Positions 1 to 11,510 of a stretch of 64,000 bases of DNA are shown piece by piece. The notes below the pieces were generated by a model that was not told the origin of the DNA, did no database searches, and saw only the letters and a list, made by a program, of their open reading frames with translations. Positions within the stretch are counted from its first letter, which is position 1; every line of letters begins with the position of its first letter. The position numbers were made by a program, and so were the translations under genes. This DNA comes from Erythroxylum novogranatense. Lineage: Eukaryota; Streptophyta; Magnoliopsida; Malpighiales; Erythroxylaceae. The stretch lies in NCBI GenBank assembly GCA_029891385.1, contig CM057233.1:36935540-36999539 (forward strand), given 5' to 3'.

Positions 1-959
1 ATGTAAACTTCTAGTCCATTTGCCCATAGTAGTGGTGTTTTTATTTGGCCTCTTTCATGCTTTGCCTCTTACTAGTTCTTCATTCATAGTTCATTGCTCG
101 TACATTTGCCTATTTTTCAATTCTAGATTCTCTTTTTTTCAAGTTTGTCTCTTCAAATCACTAGTGATGCAAGACAATATTTTTTAAAAAGGCGTTATGA
201 ATTAAAGCAACCAAAACGGTTGATTTTCACTACCCCACCTTTCTTACCAACAAAAACAGAATGGACTAAGGAATGTAAAGTCTTCAAGCAACAAATCATT
301 TGACATCTATTATGTTTTTATTTTGGAATTTAAAAGTTATAATTGACAAACTATTATATACTTAGGCTTACTTACAATTTATGAGATGCTCTTCCATTAT
401 GGATATGATTGTAGTGGCACAACACTAAGCTTCTCTGCAACTTGTGGTGGACTTAAGATAGTGCAATGCCTACAAAACATAGTGCTTCACTCGCCAAAAG
501 CCCAAGTCACTTAACTTTAACTATTCGTTTTTCAATAATAGAAACATAGTCCTATCTTTTAAGTTTGAGAAAAACTAAGCAATGATAATTAAATGTTCAC
601 ACTACTTTGTTTCTCTCATATCAAATTTGAAAATACTAAAATTTTCTAGTACTTCTCTTCATTATCATGTTGCTTACTGATTATTGTATATGACATGAGT
701 ATGCCGACTGACAAACTCATTTATTCATATATATTTTCATATCAATTGGATGAGTTTTTGTCACTAAAATTAGTATTTATAGCTTTATTTGATTGTTATT
801 TGAATTACTATGCCTTACATTTAAATTGTGTTTATAGGGATAAAAATTGTAGTATTTTGATTTAAGTGTGATAAATTGATTTTTGGACAATTGATGCTAC
901 ATTAATTGTATTTTTTTGTAGGGTATTTGAGAAATTAAAGAATAAATAAATAAATAAAG
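1..959. other. AT-rich left flank, nothing recognised
   Basis: This stretch is AT-rich and stop-dense in all frames. I see no protein motif, tRNA box or terminal repeat in it. It is not repeated elsewhere in the window as far as I can read. Confidence 0.5.
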
Positions 960-1669
960 AGTTACCAGTGGTGATATAAGGCATTAGATTAGTTGGAGAA
1001 TGGACCAAAAAGAAAAGACAATTTTGCAATAGGACATTGAAGAGGAGAAAACATGACAGCAAAGAGAGGTTGGCATAAGGAATATTTATAAGGAAGGGAA
1101 CAAAATGTAGTGTGCTTATAGAAGGTATGGGACGTGGATCAAGAGGAATATAGAGGTAGATGTGAGCTATGCTTTGAGTGGAGAGCTGAACGTTTGTGAG
1201 TGTGTTGGGCATCTAGGAGTGGCTTGTATGGGATGTGGACCAAAAAAGGAGGAATTAGAAGAAAGGAAGGAAAGCATAAAGACAGAAGTAGGAGCTGGCA
1301 GTGACGTGTATTATGGAGGGCTGGAAATGTGTCTGCTGTTGTGTGAACGTTGGCGTTGAGTGCTTGGCTTGTGAGTGGCTTTGAACGAAAATCATAGCAG
1401 CTGTTGTTTAGTGGAGTGGCATTGGGCTGTTGAGTGTGAAGTGAGGGAGGCGTTGTGCTTGTGCTTGGGAGAAAAAAATAAAATAACAAAAGGTGGCTGT
1501 TGGGCATTGAGTGAGCTGTTTGTGCGTATGTGTTAGAGTGTGCATAAAGGCTAGGAAAAAAATAACAAAAGGGGCATGGAGACGTGCTGTCCTGGCATGG
1601 GCGTTGAGTGAAATATTTGGAGGCTGCATGTGCGTGCTTGGTGGGGTGGTAGAATAAAACCGTGAGTTG
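960..1669. repeat. Noncoding repeat E0, part 1 (left of Copia-1)
   Basis: This G- and T-rich tract has many GTGAG and GAGTGGC-like runs. It continues directly at 17446 once Copia-1 and one copy of its duplication AGTTG (1665-1669 and 17441-17445) are removed. No coding capacity is apparent. It resembles an untranslated leader or U5-like portion of a nonautonomous retroelement, but neither end of E0 could be located, so the class is an inference. Confidence 0.35.
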
Positions 1670-3546
1670 TGTAGGAAAATCTCAGTGTGAGCATCACATG
1701 CCCACGGTGCGGAAAACAAATTTTTTTTTATTCCGGGACCTTCCCGAAAGCCAGGATCCATGTGTCTATACAACAAACTCAAACCATAACGGCCAAAGGA
1801 GACCGTCTCCAACGGTATCCACACAGAGATCGGAGAATCTAACCGGGACAAACCCTTTGACCCGGGAATAGCTTGAACAAATTAAAGAGTGCTAGCTCTT
1901 ACCTTTGTCCTTGGAGAGCTTGGAAGAAACAATGAAGGAGAAGATGAAACCTTGGAGAAGATGAAGAGTCGTAGGTCTTGGAGAGGAAGCTTGAAAAACA
2001 CCTTTTCCACTTATCCTCTCACTTGTCCAACGATCATCAACCCCACTTCTTTCAACCTTTAACATGTTAAAGGCTCTTTATATATGATACACGAGAATCA
2101 TCCTTCCTTTAGCATTTTGTCTTTTAGCATTTAAAGCCATTAAAGCTACTTTTGACAAAGCTAAAGACATTAAATTCAAAGTCATGACAAAGCTTCTCTC
2201 CTTGCTTCCACGTTGCAACATATATATATATATATATATATAAATTCTTTAATTAATTAATCATATATATATATGTGTATATAACTGCTGAAGTGGTCCA
2301 GTCACACTGGGGTTGGTCCTACCGGCCTATTGGGTCCCAGTATGGGAAAACCCACCGGAAACGTTTTTCAGCAATATCAATGCCGCGATCTCATCGGGAC
2401 ATATCTCGATCTCATCGAGATCCATTTAATCCTTTTGCTCTCCATATATTGGAACTCTGTCCAAAACTATTTTACGAATTCTCCGAGACACTCTTATGCG
2501 TGTGACCCATTAGGTTCCCGGTTATGTTGGCCACTTAGATTAACACTTAATCTAAGCAAGTCATGAGCGATATCTAGCAACACATCATGACCCCCAATTG
2601 ACCGGAAAGTAATTGGTTTGACGAATGAACATGTATTCATCATGAACCGTATCACGAACCTTTCCATAAACAATTACCGTGCAATTCGTCCTTTCACCAT
2701 TCTATACCCCACTAGGTTATGAGTATGGGCAAAGTGTCAACTCTTTACTAGACTGACTATGTCAAATCTAGTCCAAGTGATTTCAGTTTTTGTCCTGGGA
2801 CTCATTACTTTATATGTCAATGAAGACATTCTTCATGACATATATGCTCCGGCCAGAGACTTCCAAGTAATGACCCTGACAAGAGGCCATGGGTATCATC
2901 TTCTGCTATCACAGAAGTGGTGAATCCTCTATTGGCTACTCAATTACCTTCGAATACCTCAAGTTGTACCCAATCACCACCCTATGAGGGACCTCTGTAA
3001 GGCAACAAGGAATGGAGTCAAAGCACGTAATCAAGATCCAAGATATCCTCGAGCATCTCAAGTCTAAGGATACTGCACCATTGCTATGATGAGATTATCA
3101 CCGACATTAGAATAGGACATTCATGTGATGATCTCATAGCAGTCATCCAATGTACTTACTACCTCTAGTAAGCATCCACATCTCAACCCTAAATATCTCA
3201 TATTTACAGCTTCGAGATTGATCGCTGATCAAATCAAGGAGCTTGAGATGTGCTAGTCTTTCCGGATTACCAATGTCCAGTCTCAGCAATCCTATGACTA
3301 GGAATAATTTAGATACTGACATAATTGCACATGATAGGAATCTCAATAGTATGATCACATCACAATTTCCTTCATGCTATATCATATATCATGGACTTCA
3401 TTAATTTGCTTATAGATCAATATCAGTTCATAAATAATGAACATCAAATTAATGAAATATGCCTTTCTTTATTTATTCATAAAGTATGTACACAACTTTA
3501 TACAAAATGCGCTAAAGGCGATTGCCTTCAGGGCACTACTCTAACA
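1670..3546 (-). repeat. Copia-1 LTR (3' copy)
   Basis: This is an 1877-bp copy of the 1871-bp right LTR with the same TG...CA ends. It includes an AT dinucleotide run near 2219-2242 that differs in length from the right copy. Several differences from the right LTR are CHG-to-CG losses. At 2903-2905 and 2912-2914 it reads CTG and CAG where the right copy reads CG, while at 3213 and 3223 it reads CG where the right copy reads CTG. Confidence 0.93.
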
Positions 3547-3560
3547 ATCTCCCACTTGAC
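3547..3560 (-). other. Copia-1 polypurine tract
   Basis: On the minus strand the bases next to the 3' LTR read AGTGGGAGAT, a purine tract of the type that primes plus-strand DNA synthesis. It lies between the RNase H stop (3561-3563) and the LTR. Confidence 0.7.
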
Positions 3561-4242
3561 CTAAAGCCAATCGCCTTGATATCTAATACCATAGGCGAGT
3601 ACATGAGAATCAAAACTCTTTTGTGATAATGGCTTTGTCAACGGATCAACAATATTCTGCTCGGTGGGAATTCTCTCGATCTGGACATCACCTCATCCTA
3701 TGATCTCCCTAATCAAATGATATCTGCGGAGTACATGTTTGGATCGTTGATGAGACCTTGGTTCTTTCGCCTGCGCAATAGCCCCATTGTTGTCACAATA
3801 CAATCAGATGGGCCCATCATCGCTAGGAATCACACCAAGTTCAAGAATGAACTTTTGATCTAAACCGCCTTTCTTTATCAAGCGGCAATGTACTCTGCCT
3901 CGGTTGTTGAATCAGCAATCGCCTCTTATTTGGAACTCTTCCAACTGGCCGCCCCGCCATTCAGTGTGAATACATAACCTGTTTGAGATTTGGAATCATC
4001 CTTATTAGATTGAAAACTGGCATTTGTATACCCGCTCACCTGGAGATCTCCATCCCCATATATCAAGAAAACATCCTTAGTCCTTCGCAGTACTTAAGGA
4101 TATTCTTGACACCACCCAAAGACCCTCACCAGATCCGATTGGTATCCGTCAGTAACACTTAGAGCATATGATACATCGGGTCTCGTACATAGCATTGCAT
4201 ACATGATAGATCCTACCGCAGATACATACGGGATCATATTCA
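3561..4242 (-). pseudogene. Copia-1 RNase H / C-terminal pol (broken)
   Basis: Minus-strand translation shows the copia RNase H signature: a segment reading ADSTTEAEYIAA, then a degraded CDNNGAI-like stretch, then matches to the HVLAYGIRYQGDWL tail ending at a stop at 3561-3563. Several stops and frame changes interrupt it. It ends at 4242, where Copia-2 inserted with duplication ATTCA (4238-4242). It continues on the other side of that element at 8740. RNase H removes the RNA template during reverse transcription. This copy is not expected to work. Confidence 0.8.
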
Positions 4243-4486
4243 TGTTGGACCAATGGTGGTTGACAAATTAATTCCACTTATGTTTTGATAATAATAAAAT
4301 GTATAGAATTGTTTAAGAAATTGTTTCAGGTATTTTGGATTGATATTCAACAAAAGAATTGTGCAAATCAAGATGAGTTAGTGACAAATCATTGAAGAAT
4401 CAGATGGGAGTTGTCCTCTAAGTGAAAATGACATAAAACATGAGGTTTGTAGAGAATTTGGTCGGATGTTATCATAGATGGCTAAA

Positions 4487-4671
4487 CAAGTCGACTTATA
4501 GGAAACAAGTCGACTTATCGAGGTAAACAAGTCGACTTATAGGAAACAAGTCGACTTATCGAGATAAACAAATCGACTTATATATAACAAGTCGACTTAT
4601 TGGAGAGCGGAGATGAATTTTTCGTAAATGGTTGAAACAAGTCGACTTATGAATTCGACAAGTCGACTTAT
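4487..4671. repeat. AAGTCGACTT palindrome array in Copia-2 5' LTR
   Basis: Eight copies of a unit containing ACAAGTCGACTTAT are spaced about 18-50 bp apart; the fifth is degenerate (AAATCGACTT). The 10-base core is a perfect palindrome centred on CpG. The array lies upstream of the TATA-like box and so probably in U3. The other LTR has the same number of units at the same place. Confidence 0.92.
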
Positions 4672-4690
4672 GTATGTAGCAGATCAACTC

Positions 4691-4797
4691 CAACGGTCCA
4701 ATTAGCCAAAAATGGAAGGGAGAGAATTAAGCAACGGCTATAACAATCAAGCAACGGCTATATGAGTTCCCAACAGCTATATTTCTTCTTATATAAA
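4691..4797 (+). promoter_or_regulatory. Copia-2 LTR promoter candidate: CAACGG boxes and TATA box
   Basis: CAACGG occurs at 4691, 4732 and 4752, the last two inside GCAACGGCTAT, followed by TATATAAA at 4790-4797. AACGG is the core of mitosis-specific activator elements bound by three-repeat MYB proteins. The arrangement suggests a U3 promoter with MYB-type control. The sequence match is direct; the function is inferred. The right LTR has the same layout, with TATATAAA at 8181-8188. Confidence 0.45.
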
Positions 4798-5349
4798 GGG
4801 TGGATGATTGATGAAGTATATAGAGAGGTGCCATAAGCTCAAATACTCTCATATTGCTTCAAATTGCTCATTATTGCTCTTATATTGTTACAAATTGTTT
4901 TGAGCATTTGTTCTTCATTCTTTGTATTGTTTTATTACAATTTAAGTGACGAGTGAAAAGGTCACGTGAGGTAGGATTTGTGTCGTAAGACAAATCGAGT
5001 GTAAAGGTTGTTTGAGCCGAAAATCAAGCGGTGTCGGTAGGATTTGTGCCGGAAGACAAATCGAGTGTAAAGGTAGCTTGAGCCGGAAATCAAGCGGGAT
5101 TGTAAAAAGTTCACACTCAACTACAAAGTGTGCAATAAAGTGATTGGCAAAATCCTAAGTGGGAGCTTAGGTAGAGGACGTAGGTCTTAGCACCGAACCT
5201 CTATAAAAACAGTGTTTGATCTTCTTCCTTACACTTTTCAATTAAGTTTATCAAAATTGTTTTTGTGTGTTTTAACTTCTGATTTTCTTGTAGAAATTAT
5301 CAAAGAGTTTTAAGATCTATTCAACCCCCCCTTCTAGATCGCTAACAAT

Positions 5350-5361
5350 TGGTATCAGAGC
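5350..5361 (+). other. Copia-2 primer-binding site (tRNA-iMet)
   Basis: TGGTATCAGAGC lies three bases after the 5' LTR. This is the standard complement of the 3' end of plant initiator-Met tRNA, used to prime minus-strand DNA synthesis. Confidence 0.9.
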
Positions 5362-5375
5362 AGAAGTATCCGGGG

Positions 5376-7043
5376 ATGGCACACAATAAACTAGCGGAAG
5401 AAGGTAACACAAATTATCGCCCTCCTTTATTTAATGGTACTAACTATTCTTCTTGGAAAAATCCTATGAAGTACCACATCATTAGCGAGGGAGTAGAATA
5501 TTGAAGATAATTATCTTCGTCCTCAACCACCGTTAAAAGAAAATGGTGAGTTAAAACGAGCTGGAGTATGATGATAACGATTGGAGAAAAGCGTACATCA
5601 ACGCCAAAGCTATGGTTGATATATTGTGCATTAACGGTCGAGGAAAGAAACCGGTAAATTCTTGCACCACTGCCAAGGAAATGTGGGAGACTTCAGTAAC
5701 TCATGAAGGGACAAATCAAGACGGAGACAAAGATCAACATGCTTCTCCACGACTACGAGATGTTCGTCATGAAGGAAGGTGAGTCAATTTCTACAATGCT
5801 TGACCGCTTGCGAAATCATAAATGAATTAGGCAACCTTGGGAAGCATATGACGGATAGCGAGAAGGTGAAAAGATTCTTCGTTCATCGCCAAGGAATGAG
5901 ATTCTCAAGTCACCGCATTATGGAGTCAAAGGATCTCAACCATCCGAATTCAACGCTTTGGTGGGATCACTCATCAACTATGAGATTATTCTCAAATCGA
6001 GAGGGGAAGAGGTAAGCCACAAAAGTCGATTACTTTAAAGCTAACATCTCTTCTTCTTATGAGTGATGAAGAAATAGATGAAGAAGAAGATGATGATGAA
6101 GTAGCGATGTATGCTCGAAATCGAGAAAGTTCAAAGAACTTCTCAAAATAGAAGAAAAGAATTACGTGGTGGAGAAATTGAGGAAAGGAAAAGGTACACC
6201 ACGGAAAAGAGAAATAAAGGCTATGAGGAAAAAGGAACAATGAAGAATGCTGAAGTACGGAAAAGAGGTCACATCGCTAGAGAATGCAAAAGCTCTTCGC
6301 TCATTCAGAAAAATGACAGTATGACAAAGGAAAGAAGAAAACAAGTCTAGTAGCAACTTGGAGTGATGACGAGGAAGCTTACCAAAGCAACGATGAGAAC
6401 AACCTAGCTCTCATGGCAAGTAACTCCTTGACTAGCGATGATGAAGATGAGGTAACTTTAACCTATCAAGATCTTAGAGATTCTTTTGATGCTTTGCAAA
6501 CTGATTTTGAAGAAGCCATTGAGATTAACAAAAAATTAAGAAAGAAAATACGTGAATTGGTTGCTGAAAATAATGCTTTACATGAGACGATTGATGATTT
6601 AGATTGTCCTAAGGAAGATCATTCTGCATGTCTTATTGAAAAGGAAAATCTTATTTGTGAGCTTGAAAGACTTAGAAAGGAGTTTTTTATGTGGTTGGAA
6701 AATTTGGTGGTGGAAATGCAAAATTTGAAGAGTTGTTGTCTTTACAAAGATATACTATTTCTAAACATGGTTTGGGATATGATCCTTTTAATAGAGATTG
6801 TTCATTGATTTCTAAATTCACTAAAGATGGACAAGTTGCTAAATGTGCTAGATGTTTGAAAGATGGTCACATAGAACTTGTTTGCAAAAGCACTAGGAGA
6901 TGTATTAAGGTCAAGAAAATTTGGGTAGAAAAAGGGAATATACCTTCTAATGTGATTTACCGACTAACCAAAATGGACCCAAGATGGCTTGGGTACCAAT
7001 GAGAAGAAATGATGCTTCAGCTTGTAGGTACAAGCAAGAATGA
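5376..7043 (+). pseudogene. Copia-2 gag (frameshifted)
   Basis: Translation from ATG 5376 begins with a copia gag N-terminus, including an LFNGTNYSSWK segment typical of the DUF4219/UBN2 gag families, and soon meets a stop. Later frames show an acidic, coiled-coil-like stretch (about 6413-6690) and a GLGYD motif. A CX2CX4HX4C zinc knuckle follows (CARC...GH...C, about 6844-6885), then a GPKMAWVP segment that in copia elements lies just before protease. Gag would form the particle shell and bind the RNA. No pol domain follows. At least three frame changes are needed to read it through, so it is nonfunctional as written, though some breaks may be sequence error. Confidence 0.8.
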
Positions 7044-7625
7044 AAATCAACCAATTGTTGACTAATTGGTGACAAATCTGCAAACAAGTCGAATTATGTC
7101 TACACGGATTCTTATGCTATTTCAAGTGTGTGTGCTTCTTATGACTTTCGATATTTGTATTAATTGTTGGATTGTTATGTTATGACTATTGCCTTTATTT
7201 GTGTTTGCTATTTTGTGGCTATTTTTTCATTTTCATATTGGTTTTAATTATGACAAAAGGGAGTAATATTGAAAATTGATAATTGGTATCTTTTAGTCAC
7301 CGTCATTTGATTGAGGGGAGTGTGTTTGATTCGAGACTATTTGTGTTTGATGACTTGTTTCTCTATTTAATGTGATTGCGATATTTCATCGATTGTTGAT
7401 TTGTATTAGTTATTTTGATTATGACAAAAGGGGAGAAAATGAGAAATTGGATTTCCTTTTGTTACTTGATTAAGAGGGAGTTTGTTAAAATTTTAATTGA
7501 TTTTTCAAGGTTATGATTTATATGATTGAGGGGAGACTTCTAACCAAAATGACAAGGTATAAAACCTTGATCAATGTTTCTTTGTTTTCATTTCTTAAAC
7601 AATTTCTAAGTATTTTGTCATTATC

Positions 7626-7637
7626 AAAAGGGGAGAT
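7626..7637 (+). other. Copia-2 polypurine tract
   Basis: AAAAGGGGAGAT directly precedes the 3' LTR. An ATGACAAAAGGGG-like sequence is also seen further upstream near 7250-7260 and 7425-7435, which suggests reiteration of the 3' untranslated end. Confidence 0.8.
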
Positions 7638-8734
7638 TGTTGGACCAATGGTGGTTGACAAATTAATTCCACTTATGTTTTGATAATAATAAAATGTATA
7701 GAATTGTTTAAGAAATTGTTTCAGTATTTTGGATTGATATTCAACAAAAGAATTGTGCAAATCAAGATGAGTTAGTGACAAATCATTGAAGAATCGGATG
7801 GGAGTTGTCCTCTAAGTGAAAATGACATAAAACATGAGGTTTGTAGAGAATTTGGTGGGATGTTATCATAGATGGCTAAACAAGTCGACTTATAGGAAAC
7901 AAGTCGACTTATCGAGGTAAACAAGTCGACTTATAGAAACAAGTCGACTTATCGAGATAAACAAGTCGACTTATATATAACAAGTCGACTTATTGGAGAG
8001 CGGAGATGAATTTTTCAGTAAATGGTTGAAACAAGTCGACTTATGAATTCGACAAGTCGACTTATGTATGTAGCGATCAACTCCAACGGTCCAATTAGCC
8101 AAAATGGAAGCGAGAGAATTAAGCAACGGCTATAACAATCAAGCAACGACTATATGAGTTCCCAACACTATATTTCTTCTTATATAAAGGGTGGATGATT
8201 GATGAAGTATATAGAGAGGTGCCATAAGCTCAAATACTCTCATATTGCTTCAAATTGCTCATTATTGCTCTTATATTGTTACAAATTGTTTTGAGCATTT
8301 GTTCTTCATTCTTTGTATTGTTTTATTACAATTTAAGTGACGAGTGAAAAGGTCACGTGAGGTAGGATTTGTCTTGTAAGACAAATCGAGTGTAAAGGTT
8401 GTTTGAGCGAAAATCAAGCGGTGTCGGTAGGATTTGTGCGGAAGACAAATCGAGTGTAAAGGTAGCTTGAGCCGAAATCAAGCGGGATTGTAAAAGTTCA
8501 CACTCAACTACAAAGTGTGCAATAAAGTGATTGGCAAAATCCTAAGTGGGAGCTTAGGTAGAGGGCGTGGTCTTAAAGACCGAACCTCTATAAAAGCAGT
8601 GTTTGATCTTCTTCCTTACACTTTTCAATTAAGTTTATCAAAATTGTTTTTGTGTGTTTTAACTTCTGATTTTCTTGTAGAAATTATCAAAGAGTTTTAA
8701 GATCTATTCAACCCCCCCTTCTAGATCGCTAACA
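7638..8734 (+). repeat. Copia-2 3' LTR
   Basis: This 1097-bp copy matches the 5' LTR end to end with scattered single-base losses. CCG at 5017-5019 and 5049-5051 of the left copy reads CG here at 8408 and 8439. It ends GCTAACA, followed by the target duplication ATTCA. Confidence 0.93.
7881..8065. repeat. AAGTCGACTT palindrome array in Copia-2 3' LTR
   Basis: Eight units correspond one-to-one with those of the 5' LTR. The unit that is degenerate there (AAATCGACTT) is intact here. Every core keeps the CpG centre. Confidence 0.9.
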
Positions 8735-8739
8735 ATTCA

Positions 8740-9145
8740 TGCGCATCCTCTCATCTTGTGTCTTAGGACACATAGATTTCGAAAGTGTTATCCCATGAAT
8801 CACAGGAAGGTACCCTCTCTTGGATTGCTCCATGCTAAACCTTTTTAGCATCTTGTCTATGTACGTTGATTGTGAAAGACTAAGCAACCTTTTTGATCTA
8901 TCTCTATAAATCTTTATCCCAAGGATATAAGTTGCTTCACCAAGGTCTTTCATGGCAAATTATTTGGACAACCAAATCTTGACTGATTGTAGCATAGAGA
9001 CATCGTTTCCTAGCAATAATATGTCATCTACATACATCACAAGGAATACGATTGCAGTCTCATTAACCTTCTTATACACACAGTATTCATCCGGATTTTG
9101 TGAGAAACCAAACTCTTTGATTACCTCATTGATCGTGGCTCTGTC
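8740..9145 (-). pseudogene. Copia-1 reverse transcriptase, C-terminal part
   Basis: Minus-strand translation gives the copia palm region with an intact MYVDDILLLGND catalytic motif, then MKDLGEATYILGIKIYRDRS and QSTYIDKMLKRF, all strongly typical of plant copia pol. A stop lies just before MKDLGEA. The fragment is bounded on its C-terminal side by Copia-2 and on its N-terminal side by the insert at about 9146-10675. The N-terminal half continues at 10676. Confidence 0.85.
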
Positions 9146-10675
9146 GATGCGATCTTACGATCGATTCTTGGAAACCAGTCAAATAAAATAAATTCCAAGA
9201 TTGCGGTATAGCATGCAACCTCGGGTCGTCTCACTTAATTGAAACCAAATAGAAATGGTCTAATCTAGCCTATATGTCAAAAATTACAATCGAAGTTGAT
9301 AAATGTGGGTTTGGTATTTTGGTCAAAAACCGGTAAAGTAATCAAAATTGAACAAAAAGTGTAAAAGAATATTTTTGGAATTTTTGAAATAATGCAATAA
9401 ACAAAGAATCAGATAAAAATCAAATTGATAAAATCCTCTTGAAAATGAGGCTCAGGCTATCACAGTTCAAAAATGAATTTTAAGGATAAAATCCACTAAG
9501 TTTCCAAAGATTAACCCTAAAGGACTCTTTAGGTCCAAAGATTTAATTGATGAACTCCATCATTTAAATCTTTGTTAAAAACCTTAGTGTGAAAATTGGA
9601 CAAGCAAATGCAATCGGTCAATGGGATCAAAACACAACAATCTAATCAAGCACAACTAGGCGGATAAAGAGAGTAAATGCAATACCCAATGACATATATG
9701 AAACTTCATATATTAAGCATCAAAAGTTCTACAAATTACTTAGTCCAAATCTCAACAAAGCATTCAGCACACAGTTAAACTATAACTATGCTAATCTAGC
9801 TATATCAATGCACCCTCTAACTCAGAGTTTACATAAATATAACTAAACTACAGAACATTATGCGATTACTCCCCTTTGAAGCTTCTGTGAACTCAAACCG
9901 TTGCTACATCTTCAAGAGGAAAGGTGACTTAGCCACGCATTGCTATAATCGATCCCTCAGCTACGGAAGGTTGGATGATACTCATTTTAGCAGAAGATCC
10001 GAACGGTGGCGATCATGATGGGTGCAATCGAAGGAGATGAAAACGTGATGACGATGGTGAAGAATGGTGTCGTCTCTTCTGCCCAAATGATCAGGGTCTA
10101 CGCCTCAAATATCTGCGTGCGTCTCTGTGTGAAAATCTTCGTCTCTCCTTTTCGAGTCTTCGCCTCCTGTCTATATCTCCCTCTGACCTAAAAATAGCAA
10201 ATTTTTATATGTTGGACACGGGTCGGGTCAGAGCAGTGAGATAGACTTTCCAAATTAGGTCGGATATCCGCCAAATGCGTCATGACGAATAAAATAAATA
10301 AATCAAATTCGTCGCGACGTGTGCAATGGCTTGTTCGTCGCGACGTGTACATTGTCATGCATCGCGACGTGCGGAAGTGATATGCTTGTCGCGGCGTGTG
10401 GCTGTCATGCGTCGCGGCGTGCGGACGTACCGAGTGACTGTTGACTTCTTGATCCGTTTACTCCTTTTACTCCTACAAGAAAATAACAATTTGCAGTATC
10501 AATTGTCCTCATGAAAATAATAGAGAAATTAATACCAGATCATGACAATTTACCAACAAATTGTGAATTAAAAGAGCTCATTGTGAGGAACCAATTTAAG
10601 CACAAAAAATCATCAATTAAGAGTCAACAAATGCATATGAAATTGCAGCCAATATATAATATAAACTTGGCTCAA
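9146..10675 (-). repeat. Noncoding insertion within Copia-1 reverse transcriptase
   Basis: The reverse transcriptase reading is interrupted exactly here and resumes on the other side, so about 1.5 kb was inserted. The insert has no recognisable protein. It carries a palindrome array (10311-10430) and, on the minus strand, the 16-base motif ACGACCCGAGGTTGCA (9214-9229), which also occurs in E0 at 52563-52578. Clear terminal repeats and a clean target duplication were not found; the ends are approximate. It is probably a nonautonomous retroelement in minus orientation, possibly related to E0. Confidence 0.55.
10311..10430. repeat. GTCGCGACGT palindrome array in the noncoding insertion
   Basis: Five GTCGCG[AG]CGTG or ATCGCGACGTG units lie about 23-30 bp apart in otherwise AT-rich DNA. 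A sixth, CGTCATGACG, lies at about 10278-10287. The last has the centre CGCG changed to CATG and is still a palindrome. Confidence 0.85.
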
Positions 10676-11510
10676 TCACTCATCAAAACGGATATTCCAA
10701 CTCCTGGATGCTTGTTTCAATCCATAGATGGATTTCTGAAGCTTGCATACTATTTCGCCATCATAGGAGGTGAAGCTCTCAGGTTGTGTCATATACACAT
10801 CCTCAGCTAGATTTCCATTTAGGAAAGTTGTCTTCACATCCATTTGCCATATCTCATAATCATAATGAGTGGCAATGGCTAGGAGTATTCTAATGGATTT
10901 AAGCATTGCTACTGGGCTGAAGGTCTCGTCGTAGTCAACTCCTTGTCTTTGACGAAAACCTTTAGCCACAAGCCTTGCTTTATAGGTAATCACATTACCA
11001 TCCATGTCGGTTTTCTTTTTGAAAACCCATTTGCACCCTATGGATTTGATTCCTTCGGGTGCCTCAACCAAAGTCCATACTTGGTTTTCATACATGGAAT
11101 CCATTTCAGCCTGCATGGCATGAAGCCATTTCTCAGACTCTAAACTCTTCAGAACCTCTTCATAGGTGGTAGGCTCATCATCTTCTATGAGCAATACATC
11201 ATTCTGTTCATTCACGAGAAATCCATATCTCTCGAAGCAGAGCGTATCCTACGTGACCTCTGAACTTCTTGTGTTGTAGAAGGTTGAATCATTACTTCAT
11301 CTCAGATGAGTCACAATTTCGTGTTCGGAGTAGTTGATCTGCGTCTGCTCGAGCATCTGAACTTCTTCAAGCTCAATTTTGCTCCCACCGCCTTCTTGTA
11401 AAGAAACTCTTTCTAAAAAGACAGCATACTTGAAATAAACACCTTTTGTTCCTCGCCAGTAGAATTGATATCTCATTGTTTCTTTAGGATATCCTACTAA
11501 CAAACACTTG
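10676..11510 (-). pseudogene. Copia-1 reverse transcriptase, N-terminal part
   Basis: From 11215 down to 10676 the minus strand is open for 179 residues. It shows the diagnostic WTLVEAPEG, CKWVFKKK, YKARLVAKGF, QRQGVDYDETFSPV and MDVKTTFLNG motifs and ends in GLKQASRSWNIRFDE at the insertion point. The preceding linker (11297-11503) is in another frame. This is the fingers and palm start of copia reverse transcriptase. The YVDD half lies at 8740-9145. Confidence 0.9.

Larger units (their letters stand above)
4243..5347 (+). repeat. Copia-2 5' LTR
   Basis: This is the 1105-bp 5' copy. It contains the AAGTCGACTT array (4487-4671), three CAACGG boxes, a TATA-like box (4790-4797) and a T/C-rich end before CTAACA. 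Compared with the right LTR it differs mainly by single-base losses, for example CG at 4623 against CAG at 8016, and CAG at 4680 against CG at 8074. Confidence 0.93.
4243..8734 (+). mobile_element. Copia-2: nonautonomous, gag-only copia element nested in Copia-1
   Basis: Direct LTRs at 4243-5347 (1105 bp) and 7638-8734 (1097 bp) begin TGTTGG and end GCTAACA. They are flanked by the duplication ATTCA (4238-4242 and 8735-8739). A perfect 12-base initiator-Met primer-binding site follows the left LTR, and a purine tract precedes the right LTR. The internal region is only 2290 bp. It contains gag up to the point where protease normally begins, then passes directly to the 3' noncoding end. No protease, integrase, reverse transcriptase or RNase H is present. 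The layout matches the published TR-GAG class, which must borrow enzymes from a relative. The insertion lies inside the Copia-1 RNase H region, so it is younger than Copia-1. Confidence 0.93.

Noticed and set aside
862..1507. Minus-strand open frames left of Copia-1
   Set aside because: Low-complexity, serine- and leucine-rich translations with no domain. They overlap each other and the GT-rich E0 sequence, whose composition explains them.
4487..4671. Regular short repeats resembling a CRISPR array
   Set aside because: The repeats are 10-16 bp palindromes with short irregular spacers inside LTRs of a eukaryotic retrotransposon. No cas genes are present and the genome context is plant.
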